From Desulfobacter sp. (lineage in GTDB: Bacteria; Desulfobacterota; Desulfobacteria; Desulfobacterales; Desulfobacteraceae), in contig JAQYWJ010000090.1 in assembly GCA_030145005.1 (NCBI GenBank), positions 1-8,221 of the forward strand: a stretch of DNA of 8,221 nt. The letters run 5' to 3'. A program made the position numbers and the translations under genes. A model generated the notes under the pieces. The model did no database searches. It saw nothing but the letters and a program-made list of their open reading frames with translations, and had not been told where the DNA came from. This document shows positions 1-5,999 of this stretch, piece by piece; within the stretch, counting starts at the first letter, position 1, and every line of letters begins with the position of its first letter.

Positions 1-692
1 TGGTCAGGGCGCTTCATGATGCTCCGTCCGCTCTTGAAAGATTCACCCACGGCAGGGAACGCTATGTAAGTTATATCCGTAAAGCGCTTTTACAGCATAT
101 CCGGAAAGACAATATTGTTTATCATGGGCTGGCGGGACACTATTTTTTACTGAATATCCCCAATGTCCTGAAAATCAGAATTATATCGGATATAGAAGAA
201 CGTGTAAAAGAAGAAGTGAGGCGAGAAAATATTTCCGAAGAAAAAGCACGTTATATTCTGAAAAAAGATGATGATGAGCGAAGGAAATGGGGACTGAGGT
301 TATACGGAATTGATACATGGGACAGCAAACTTTATGATATGGTTATCAATATAAAAAACCTTTCAGTTGAGGATGCGGCAGACCTGATCTGTCGGACGGT
401 TCGAAAACCCAATTTTAAAACCACACCCGAATCGGAAAAAACCCTTGATGATGCCCTTCTTGCCGCAAAAGTTCATGCGGCTCTTGTAAAAAGATATCCG
501 AAAATAATCGTCACAGCCGATGACGGTGTTGTAAGTATCGGCGACCCGGAAGCTCCGTCGGACATAAAAAATGATGCATCTGATGAAATAAAAGGCATTG
601 CAAAAAATGTTGAAGGGGTTAAAGAGGTTATTATGGGTATACACAGAAGAACCGATGACCGTCGTACAGTCAATCCTTTCCACAATATATAA
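1..692 (+). CDS. Cytidylate kinase-like protein with C-terminal BON domain (5' end missing)
   Basis: This is the 3' part of a gene that begins before the window; codons run from base 3 and 229 residues are visible before the TAA at 690-692. The visible part up to about residue 135 resembles the helical lid and C-terminal half of the cytidylate-kinase-like family (Cytidylate_kin2 type). It has an Arg/Glu-rich lid (ERVKEEVRRENISEEKARYI) followed by LYDMVINIKNLS, the usual closing strand and helix. Residues about 148-213 look like a BON domain, with a helix, two short strands around IIVTADDGVVSIG and a closing GIAKNVEGVKEVIMGI. In this family the kinase part probably binds a nucleotide, but the substrate is not established. 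BON domains usually bind membranes or ligands, so the fusion suggests a regulatory or envelope-linked role (inference). The N-terminal P-loop lies outside the window and cannot be checked. Confidence 0.8.
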   Translation, partial: VRALHDAPSALERFTHGRERYVSYIRKALLQHIRKDNIVYHGLAGHYFLLNIPNVLKIRIISDIEERVKEEVRRENISEEKARYILKKDDDERRKWGLRLYGIDTWDSKLYDMVINIKNLSVEDAADLICRTVRKPNFKTTPESEKTLDDALLAAKVHAALVKRYPKIIVTADDGVVSIGDPEAPSDIKNDASDEIKGIAKNVEGVKEVIMGIHRRTDDRRTVNPFHNI

Positions 693-723
693 GGGACTCG
701 CCCGGGACAAGGCATTTCACCAA

Positions 724-751
724 TAAAAAAAGCAGCCGACCGGCTGCTTTT
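724..751. terminator. Bidirectional hairpin terminator between the kinase-like gene and tRNA-His
   Basis: An 11-bp perfect inverted repeat (arms 728-738 and 741-751, core AGCAGCCG/CGGCTGCT) has A/T runs on both flanks. On the minus strand the stem is followed by seven T, a classical intrinsic terminator just downstream of tRNA-His. On the plus strand only four T follow, so it would serve the kinase-like gene more weakly. The strict 2-nt loop would open to 4 nt in RNA. Confidence 0.85.
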
Positions 752-761
752 AAAATCTTTG

Positions 762-838
762 TGGGGTGAGTGACCGGGATTGAACCGGCGACAACCAGGG
801 CCACAACCTAGTGCTCTACCAACTGAGCTACACCCACC
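762..838 (-). tRNA. tRNA-His (anticodon GTG)
   Basis: Read on the minus strand, this folds into a full cloverleaf. The 7-bp acceptor stem GTGGGTG/CACTCAC has one G-T wobble. The D arm is GCTC...GAGC and the T arm GCCGG-TTCAATC-CCGGT. The anticodon loop is TTGTGGC, giving anticodon GTG (plus-strand CAC at 802-804). The extra 5' G (position -1, base 838) facing C73 (base 765) is the identity mark of histidine tRNA. The 3' CCA is encoded in the DNA (762-764). It stands alone, with its own promoter and terminator. Confidence 0.97.
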
Positions 839-852
839 ACGAAAAACTCTGC

Positions 853-902
853 ATAATTATCAGAACCGCTTTTCTTTTTCAAGTATTTTTTTATTTTTTT
901 TT
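853..902 (-). promoter_or_regulatory. Candidate tRNA-His promoter with UP-like A-tracts
   Basis: On the minus strand there is a -35 TTGAAA (877-882), an 18-nt spacer and a -10-like AATTAT (853-858, 4 of 6 to consensus), placing the start about 8 nt before the tRNA. Immediately upstream, plus-strand runs T7-A-T9 (886-902) are A-tracts on the transcribed side at about -40 to -60. That is the position and composition of an UP element, as is usual for stable-RNA promoters. The -10 is only moderate. Confidence 0.5.
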
Positions 903-944
903 GCCCTATTGATTAGACTCGAATTATTATCTGAACGGGAATCC

Positions 945-1068
945 GTGTTTGGACGCAAAGTTGCCCAAATGCAAGGCGCAAAAAAATTTGTAACCGAAAT
1001 CACAATTTGCAATCAGGATTGCAAATTTTTCTGCAACTCGGCAGATGGATAGCTTTTAGTTCAAACAC
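945..1068. repeat. 124-bp imperfect palindromic element
   Basis: The ends are GTGTTTG (945-951) and its complement CAAACAC (1062-1068). Going inward, the left arm (945-991) and the reverse complement of the right arm (1021-1068) agree at about 33 of 48 positions. The agreement includes CAA/GCA blocks and an A-rich AAAAATTTG segment. The centre holds a second, perfect hairpin: AATTTGCAATC (1004-1014), loop AG, GATTGCAAATT (1017-1027). The right half of that inner hairpin is also part of the outer pairing, so two folds compete. It looks like a dispersed intergenic repeat or a non-autonomous mobile element; no transposase is present. Confidence 0.65.
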
Positions 1069-1084
1069 AAGTTACACATTGGGA

Positions 1085-1113
1085 TTGACCTGCCTTACCC
1101 CTTTGACTATTAT
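1085..1113 (+). promoter_or_regulatory. Sigma70-type promoter of the small membrane protein-selB operon
   Basis: TTGACC (1085-1090, 5 of 6 to consensus), a 17-nt spacer and TATTAT (1108-1113, 5 of 6) form the best promoter match in the window. Transcription would start near 1120, leaving a leader of about 89 nt before the ATG at 1209. It lies just outside the 124-bp palindrome. Confidence 0.6.
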
Positions 1114-1134
1114 TCTTGGAATATTTACTGATAA

Positions 1135-1178
1135 GGGATTCGAAAAAAATAAATACCACAGATTTTGTGCCGAGTCCC
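1135..1178 (+). promoter_or_regulatory. Foldable leader hairpin upstream of the selB operon
   Basis: GGGATTCG (1135-1142) can pair with CGAGTCCC (1171-1178), giving eight pairs with one G-U. Inside the 28-nt loop a smaller CACA/TGTG helix (1157-1160 with 1166-1169) can form. No T-tract follows, so it is not a terminator. It lies in the presumed 5' untranslated region, 30 nt before the first gene. A regulatory role is a guess based on position. Confidence 0.3.
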
Positions 1179-1208
1179 TAAAACACGCATAAAGGATCGG
1201 TTAATACA

Positions 1209-1385
1209 ATGAATATGAATACGCTGATTATTTTTATCATACGTCTGATTATAGGCCTGACATTCGGAATCATCCTTACCCGGTTGTTCAAACCGGACTG
1301 GGGCATCTACCATGGTGTTGCCACAGGAATCATTCTTGTGGCCCTGGCCTATGGCATGAGCTATTACAGAAAATCCAAAGAGTAA
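1209..1385 (+). CDS. Small two-helix membrane protein (58 aa), unknown function
   Basis: The ORF encodes 58 residues with two hydrophobic helices, about residues 5-25 (TLIIFIIRLIIGLTFGIILT) and 37-51 (VATGIILVALAYGMS). They are joined by a short loop, RLFKPDWGIYHG, and followed by a basic tail YYRKSKE. The basic tail suggests that both ends face the cytoplasm, with the loop outside. The start is the first ATG; an AAGGA lies 12 nt upstream, rather far, and ATG at 1215 is an alternative. It has its own good promoter and ends 13 nt before selB, so the two are probably co-transcribed. I recognise no family. It resembles the small helper or orphan inner-membrane proteins often found in front of housekeeping genes. 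Confidence 0.75.
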   Translation: MNMNTLIIFIIRLIIGLTFGIILTRLFKPDWGIYHGVATGIILVALAYGMSYYRKSKE

Positions 1386-1398
1386 CAGGCAGGCATTT

Positions 1399-3315
1399 GT
1401 GGACAATATAATTCTGGGAACAGCAGGACACATTGATCATGGGAAAACCAGCCTGGTCAAGGCATTGACAGGCATTGAAACAGACCGTCTCAAGGAGGAA
1501 AAAGAACGCGGCATCACCATAGAACTCGGGTTTGCCTCCCTGGATCTTCCCAATGGCCGGCACATCGGCATCGTGGACATGCCCGGTCATGAAAAATTTG
1601 TAAAAAACATGGTGGCCGGCTCTTCGGGCATTGATGTGGTGGTCATGGTTATTGCGGCAGATGAAGGCGTCATGCCCCAGACCCGGGAGCACATGGAGAT
1701 CTGCAACCTCATGGGCATCAGCCACGGCATGATTGCCCTGACTAAAACGGATCTTGTGGATGAAGACCTGCTGGAACTGGCCATGGAGGACATCCATGAT
1801 TTTATCATAGACACCTTTCTTGAAGACAAACCTATTGTACCGGTGTCCTCTGCCACAGGCCAAGGGCTGGAGGAATTTTTAACCACCCTTGAAGAAATAT
1901 GCACACAAATTCCGCCCCGCAAATTTTCTTCCATTTTCCGACTTCCCGTGGACCGGGTATTTTCCATGAAAGGATTCGGCACGGTCATCACCGGGACCCT
2001 GATTTCAGGTCAGGTGAGCGTGGGCCAGGATATCATGGTGTTTCCAAGGAAAATCACCTCAAAGGTCCGGGGCCTGCAGGTGCATTCCAGTTCGGTGGAG
2101 ACAGCCATAGCCGGCACCCGGACTGCCATCAATTTCCAGGGTCTTGACCGGGAAGCCGTATTCAAAGGCGATGTGCTCTCCACCCCGGGAGCGTTGATTG
2201 AAAGTTATATGGTGGACGCCGAGTTCCATTACCTGAAAAGCAATGCCAAGCCTGCCAAGGCCCGGACAAGGGTGCGGTTTCATTCGGGTACAAGTGAAAT
2301 ACTGGGCTATATGGTCCTGCTGGACAGGGAATCGCTTTTGCCCGGGGACACGGCACCGGTTCAGTTCCGCCTGGAATCCCCGGTCTGCTGCATTAAGGAT
2401 GACAGATACGTTATCCGATCCTACTCTCCTGTAAGAACCATCGGGGGCGGGGCCATCCTCAACCCGGTGTCCCAGAAATACAAGCTTAAAGATAGGGCCA
2501 TAATTGAAGGACTTTCCGACCTTGCTGAACAGAATGATGAAAAAACCATTGCCTATTTCCTGTCCATCAAGGGATATTCCGGTCTGACCTTAAATGAGCT
2601 AAGGGTCATGACCAATGTGCCGGATAAAAAACTGGCTGCCGCTTTGCAGAAAATGCTTGCAAAACAGGAAGCAGTCCTCACGGACAAGGAGAAGCAGATC
2701 TATGTCCATGGCACTATTTTTGATGAATTTAAGGAAAAAATACTGGAACGACTGACCACCTATCACCAGGAAAACCCTTTAAAGGAAGGCATGCCGGCAC
2801 AGGAGCTGAAATCCAAATTTCAATATGTGGATGATGCCCGGTTTTTCAACATCCTGTTCCACCGCCTGGAAAAGGATAACCTCATTGTTCTGGACAAAAA
2901 CCTTGTGAAACTTTCAGGATTCAAGGTGGCCCTCCAGGTGGACCAGCATGAAATCAAGGAGAAAATTGCCGACATTTACAATAAATCCGGTCTGACCCCA
3001 CCCTTTTTCCGCACCATATGCCAGGATCTTGACCTGGATCAGAAAACAGGCAGGGACGTGATGCAGATGCTCATTGATGAAAAACAGGTGATCAAAACAA
3101 AGGATGATCTGTTTTTTGATGCCGGTGTCGTCGGTGATCTGGAAACGAAACTCATTGAATTCCTTAAAGCCAATGAAAAGATCACCACACCACAATTTAA
3201 GGAGATGACCGGCATTTCCAGAAAATATGTTATTCCCCTGATTGAATACTTTGACGCCGTACACCTGACCATACGGGTTGAGGACCACCGGCAGTTAAGA
3301 AAAAAACTGGCCTGA
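1399..3315 (+). CDS. selB: Selenocysteine-specific translation elongation factor SelB
   Basis: SelB is the GTPase that carries selenocysteinyl-tRNA(Sec) to the ribosome at UGA codons marked by a SECIS hairpin. The 638-residue product has a full GTPase domain: G1 GTAGHIDHGKTS (7-18), switch GITIE (38-42), G3 DMPGH (60-64), G4 TKTD (115-118) and G5-like SSATG (150-154). EF-Tu-like beta-barrels II and III follow to about residue 350. The rest (about 360-638) is the C-terminal array of winged-helix repeats that binds SECIS RNA. The length is slightly above the 614 residues of E. coli SelB, and nothing looks broken. The start is GTG, 13 nt after the preceding stop, with only a weak purine stretch as ribosome site, so translation may be coupled to the upstream gene. 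The stop is TGA. Its presence implies that the organism makes selenoproteins; selA, selC and selD are not in this window. Confidence 0.97.
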   Translation: MDNIILGTAGHIDHGKTSLVKALTGIETDRLKEEKERGITIELGFASLDLPNGRHIGIVDMPGHEKFVKNMVAGSSGIDVVVMVIAADEGVMPQTREHMEICNLMGISHGMIALTKTDLVDEDLLELAMEDIHDFIIDTFLEDKPIVPVSSATGQGLEEFLTTLEEICTQIPPRKFSSIFRLPVDRVFSMKGFGTVITGTLISGQVSVGQDIMVFPRKITSKVRGLQVHSSSVETAIAGTRTAINFQGLDREAVFKGDVLSTPGALIESYMVDAEFHYLKSNAKPAKARTRVRFHSGTSEILGYMVLLDRESLLPGDTAPVQFRLESPVCCIKDDRYVIRSYSPVRTIGGGAILNPVSQKYKLKDRAIIEGLSDLAEQNDEKTIAYFLSIKGYSGLTLNELRVMTNVPDKKLAAALQKMLAKQEAVLTDKEKQIYVHGTIFDEFKEKILERLTTYHQENPLKEGMPAQELKSKFQYVDDARFFNILFHRLEKDNLIVLDKNLVKLSGFKVALQVDQHEIKEKIADIYNKSGLTPPFFRTICQDLDLDQKTGRDVMQMLIDEKQVIKTKDDLFFDAGVVGDLETKLIEFLKANEKITTPQFKEMTGISRKYVIPLIEYFDAVHLTIRVEDHRQLRKKLA

Positions 3316-3322
3316 TCATCTC

Positions 3323-3402
3323 TATAGGGTGCCTCTAATAATTAAAATTTTATTGAAACGAATAAATTATAGCCAAAAGGCAATTATTAGAGGCGGCCTA
3401 TA
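3323..3402. repeat. 80-bp inverted repeat between convergent selB and hemW
   Basis: The left arm 3323-3343 (TATAGG, GT, GCCTCTAATAATT) and the reverse complement of the right arm 3382-3402 match at 19 of 21 positions; the inner 13 bp (3331-3343 with 3382-3394) are perfect. The 38-bp spacer is AT-rich and has a small GCC-AAAA-GGC hairpin (3372-3381). In a plus-strand transcript one mismatch becomes a U-G pair, so the stem is better from the selB side. The right arm contains the hemW stop codon (3398-3400). It may act as a transcription barrier for both genes, though there is no proper T-tract, or it may be a short mobile palindrome. Confidence 0.75.
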
Positions 3403-4585
3403 TTCTTTCAACAAAAGAGGCGACAATACTGTCCAGGCGCATCCAGCCTTGAAGGGTCAAAACAAACCGTTGCCCGGCATCCAGGTGTCGGGCAAATCCT
3501 TTATTTTCAAGGTTTTTCATTAGGCTTTGGAACACGGTTAAAAAGCGGTTCTGCCACAGGTTTTGCCCGGTTCTAATGTCAAGGCCCATGGATGTCCGCA
3601 GCCCCACCATAACATACTCCATCTGCCGCTGTTCCAGGGTAAGGATTTCACTGCCGGATGCGGGAAGATCTCCTATTTTCAAGGCATTGATATATCCGTT
3701 CAGGTCCGGGGCATTCCAGAACCTTTTATACGCGGCCGATCCATCCGTGTCGGATTTTACGGCATAGGAATGGGCGGCCGGCCCGAATCCATGGTAGGGC
3801 ACCATCTGCCAGTACGCGCGGTTGTGCAGGGAACGCAGGGATGTATGCTTTGCAAAATTGGATACTTCATAATGATCCCATCCACGGATTTTCAGATATT
3901 TGGCAGCCGCACGGAACAAATCGACCTGATCCGATTGTGCCATGGGTAAAAACTTACCCCGTTCATGCATGACGTGCAGGGCTGTGCCCGGTTCCAGGGT
4001 GAGCATGTAACAGGAAAGATGCGCAGGCGTTAGATCCAAGGCAGCGTCAAGCTCCCGGATCAGGTGTTCTTCGGTCTGACCGGGAAGGCCGTAAATCAGA
4101 TCCAGACTGATATTTTCAATACCGGCAGCACGGACCTTTTCCACGGCATGCACGGCATCATCTGCGGAATGGATACGTCCTAAAAGGGAAAGCTGTGTCG
4201 GATCAAGAGACTGAACACCAAGGCTTACACGATTGATCCCCATACCTTGGAACGATTTCAAATGGATGTCGTCCAGGGTACCGGGGTTGGCTTCAAAAGT
4301 GATTTCGGTTTGCCGGCAGAGGCTAAAAGCGTTGTCAAGGGCCTGCAGAATGGCTTCAAGGTGCCGAGGACCAAGCAGAGACGGCGTGCCGCCCCCGAAG
4401 TACACGGTTGCAGCGTTGCCTTTGGGCTGTGATACAGTTGATTGTGAACGCAGCCGAATCTCCTGGACCAGGGCCGTCACATAATCCGGAATCAAGGATA
4501 GGTCGGTTTTGGAATAAAAATCGCAATACCTGCATTTTTTTATACAGAAGGGAACGTGAATATAAAGGTGTTCAGACTCGATCAT
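3398..4585 (-). CDS. hemW: HemW, radical SAM haem chaperone
   Basis: HemW was formerly annotated as an oxygen-independent coproporphyrinogen oxidase-like protein. It binds haem and a 4Fe-4S cluster and passes haem to membrane-bound respiratory enzymes. From the ATG at 4585 it has 395 residues. LYIHVPFC leads into CIKKCRYC (C14, C18, C21, a CX3CX2C SAM-cluster motif), then GGGTPS (64-69), and later HNRAYW (254-259), part of the HemW signature that precedes HGFGPAAHSY. A winged-helix-like C-terminal domain follows. A longer start, TTG at 4597, would overlap the upstream gene by 8 nt; I prefer the ATG because family members start just before LYIHVPFC. Neither start has a clear ribosome site, so coupling to the preceding gene is likely. 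The stop codon lies within an inverted-repeat arm. Confidence 0.9.
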   Translation of the reverse strand: MIESEHLYIHVPFCIKKCRYCDFYSKTDLSLIPDYVTALVQEIRLRSQSTVSQPKGNAATVYFGGGTPSLLGPRHLEAILQALDNAFSLCRQTEITFEANPGTLDDIHLKSFQGMGINRVSLGVQSLDPTQLSLLGRIHSADDAVHAVEKVRAAGIENISLDLIYGLPGQTEEHLIRELDAALDLTPAHLSCYMLTLEPGTALHVMHERGKFLPMAQSDQVDLFRAAAKYLKIRGWDHYEVSNFAKHTSLRSLHNRAYWQMVPYHGFGPAAHSYAVKSDTDGSAAYKRFWNAPDLNGYINALKIGDLPASGSEILTLEQRQMEYVMVGLRTSMGLDIRTGQNLWQNRFLTVFQSLMKNLENKGFARHLDAGQRFVLTLQGWMRLDSIVASFVERI

Positions 4586-4589
4586 TGAG

Positions 4590-5753
4590 TCAGACAAACC
4601 GCATCATCAACCGGTCAAGGATCTGATCCACGTTTTTCGGGGTGACCCCGTAATTTTTACAGGCAAGCTGCACCTGGTCCATCCGGGAGCTTGTATCCAT
4701 GTCTTCAAGCCCTTTGAAAAAACCCATGCGCCGGCCGATCTGATAAAGGATACGGTCTTTTGGAGCCAGCTCAAAAAACCGGTCAATGATCCCGATCATT
4801 TTTTCCTTGTCATGGGGCATCCTACCGGTAACAGTTTCAAACAGATTCAGAATGTGATCACTTTTTATACGGGACTGGATATTATCCAGGGTCTCAAGCA
4901 TCAGGCGCAATTCCGTGGCAATCATGGCATCACCCGGTTTTTCAAACATGCCCCGAAGTTGCCAGTGGGCAAGTTCTGTGGAAGGGGAAAGGCCAAGGGT
5001 CCGAATTTTGATCACATCCGGATTAATCGCATTCAGGACTTCAGCGGTCTCCAGGGCATGCTCAATGGACAGGTCAACACCACCTAAGCCCGGCATCACA
5101 TACGCATACAACTCAATGCCTGCCTGCCGGATCCGTTTACCCGCCGCTATGTGGCCGAATCTGTCAACCCCTTTGCGCATACGGTTAAGCACTAAATTTG
5201 ATCCGCTTTCAAGCCCCACGTGAATTCGGTTAAGACCAAGTTTATGCAACTGCTCCAGGGTGCCGTCAGGCAATTGAAGGATGGTGCTGCTTCTGGCATA
5301 AGTGGCAATGGTTTCAATTTCCGGAAAACAGTCCTTGATATGCCTGAGAATAAAAAGCAGGTCCTTGGGCTTCATAACCAGGGGATTGGCATCCTGGAGG
5401 AAAATGGAGGCCATGCCCGCGGCATACCACTTGACGGCGTTGTTGAATGCAACCCGGTCCCGGACCTCAAAACTGGTATAAATGGAATGAATCCGTTCCT
5501 GGTCAAAGGCAATGGGCAGGGCATTTTCCTTAAGCAGTCTGTCAATGTATGTGCGAACCAGGTCAATATCTTTAATAATATCTTCCACAGGGCGTATGGA
5601 AAATTTCTGCTTTTTATATACCGGACAAAAGGAACAGCGGTTCCACGGACAGTTCCGGATCAGACGCAGCAGCAGGCTGTATACATCATTAGTCGGACAA
5701 ATGGGTCCCTGTTCATATCCCTGGTATGTCTGTGTCTGTTTATCGTCTGCCAT
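4590..5753 (-). CDS. Radical SAM protein with CX4CX2C cluster motif
   Basis: The 387-residue product is a stand-alone radical SAM enzyme of unknown substrate. Its cluster motif is CPWNRCSFC (C35, C40, C43), that is CX4CX2C rather than the usual CX3CX2C. It is followed by a barrel with FLQDANPLVMKP (118-129), a cluster of SAM-binding-type features, and HVGLESGS (178-185), the conserved barrel strand seen in many COG1032-like radical SAM proteins. No B12-binding N-terminal domain or obvious C-terminal SPASM cysteine cluster is visible. The start is the first ATG, without a strong ribosome site, behind a good promoter. The stop TGA (4590-4592) lies four bases before the hemW ATG, so the two form an operon and may work on related cofactors. 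The actual reaction cannot be read from the sequence. Confidence 0.85.
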   Translation of the reverse strand: MADDKQTQTYQGYEQGPICPTNDVYSLLLRLIRNCPWNRCSFCPVYKKQKFSIRPVEDIIKDIDLVRTYIDRLLKENALPIAFDQERIHSIYTSFEVRDRVAFNNAVKWYAAGMASIFLQDANPLVMKPKDLLFILRHIKDCFPEIETIATYARSSTILQLPDGTLEQLHKLGLNRIHVGLESGSNLVLNRMRKGVDRFGHIAAGKRIRQAGIELYAYVMPGLGGVDLSIEHALETAEVLNAINPDVIKIRTLGLSPSTELAHWQLRGMFEKPGDAMIATELRLMLETLDNIQSRIKSDHILNLFETVTGRMPHDKEKMIGIIDRFFELAPKDRILYQIGRRMGFFKGLEDMDTSSRMDQVQLACKNYGVTPKNVDQILDRLMMRFV

Positions 5754-5803
5754 GGTAAAAAAACCGCAGTTTATTCCTTATATTGAACCTTTCCGATAAA
5801 AGG

Positions 5804-5832
5804 GTTATAAGCATTAGAAAAATTAAAGTCAA
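5804..5832 (-). promoter_or_regulatory. Promoter of the radical SAM-hemW operon
   Basis: On the minus strand there is TTGACT (5827-5832, 5 of 6), a 17-nt spacer and TATAAC (5804-5809, 5 of 6). Transcription would start near 5797, about 45 nt before the ATG at 5753. Confidence 0.6.
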
Positions 5833-5846
5833 TATTTGGATCATGT

Positions 5847-5876
5847 TTGAAAACAGCGCCGATAGTATGATATTTA
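5847..5876 (+). promoter_or_regulatory. Candidate promoter of the small ORF-glycosyltransferase operon
   Basis: TTGAAA (5847-5852), an 18-nt spacer and a weak -10 TATTTA (5871-5876). It is back to back with the minus-strand promoter at 5804-5832, only 14 bp separating the two -35 boxes, so a regulator bound between them could affect both operons. Confidence 0.4.
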
Positions 5877-5893
5877 TATAGAAAGCTAAATCT

Positions 5894-5900
5894 AAAGGAG
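5894..5900 (+). promoter_or_regulatory. Strong ribosome binding site of the 30-codon ORF
   Basis: AAAGGAG lies 6 nt before the ATG at 5907, the best Shine-Dalgarno match in the window. This is the main reason to believe that the short ORF is translated. Confidence 0.65.
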
Positions 5901-5906
5901 ACGGCC

Positions 5907-5999
5907 ATGCTTGGCTTTGAAATAGCAGTTTCCCTCTACGACTATCCAGAGAGTGCTCGGGCCAAAGATATTAAACGAATTGAAGCGAGGCTTTACTGA
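5907..5999 (+). CDS. Small ORF (30 aa) leading into the glycosyltransferase
   Basis: The ORF starts at an ATG with a strong AAAGGAG site and ends at TGA (5997-5999). The product has a short hydrophobic start, MLGFEIAVSLYDYP, followed by a charged helix, ESARAKDIKRIEARLY. The stop is directly followed by TTG, the start of the next gene, in the same reading frame. It may be a leader peptide whose translation brings ribosomes to the weakly started glycosyltransferase, a free small protein, or the remnant of a longer gene. No family is recognised. Its translation is likely; its function as a peptide is not established. Confidence 0.5.
   Translation: MLGFEIAVSLYDYPESARAKDIKRIEARLY

Larger units (their letters stand above)
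839..1208. other. 370-bp intergenic region without a convincing protein gene
   Basis: The stretch holds the tRNA-His promoter at its left edge, a 124-bp imperfect palindrome in the middle, a good plus-strand promoter, and a leader of about 90 nt with a hairpin before the small membrane-protein gene. Open frames here run through the tRNA or the palindrome and have no ribosome site or protein-like composition. Confidence 0.7.

Noticed and set aside
780..1052. 90-codon frame starting inside the tRNA-His gene
   Set aside because: It runs across the tRNA, its promoter A-tracts and the palindrome, with low-complexity Phe-rich content.
1330..1863. 177-codon open frame on the minus strand
   Set aside because: It lies wholly opposite the selB GTPase domain and the small membrane-protein gene, has a His/Cys-rich composition unlike a real protein, and has no ribosome site.
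4586..4597. TTG start of hemW at 4597
   Set aside because: The ATG at 4585 gives the usual HemW N-terminus just before LYIHVPFC and follows the upstream stop by four bases; the TTG has no ribosome site.
5220..5786. 188-codon open frame on the plus strand
   Set aside because: It is antisense to the radical SAM gene, whose motifs fix the true frame.
5997..5999. TGA as a selenocysteine codon
   Set aside because: selB is present, but the residue would fall between a 30-aa tail and a normal glycosyltransferase start, with no redox motif (no CxxU or similar), and a ribosome site precedes the next TTG. Kept only as a minor alternative in the findings.
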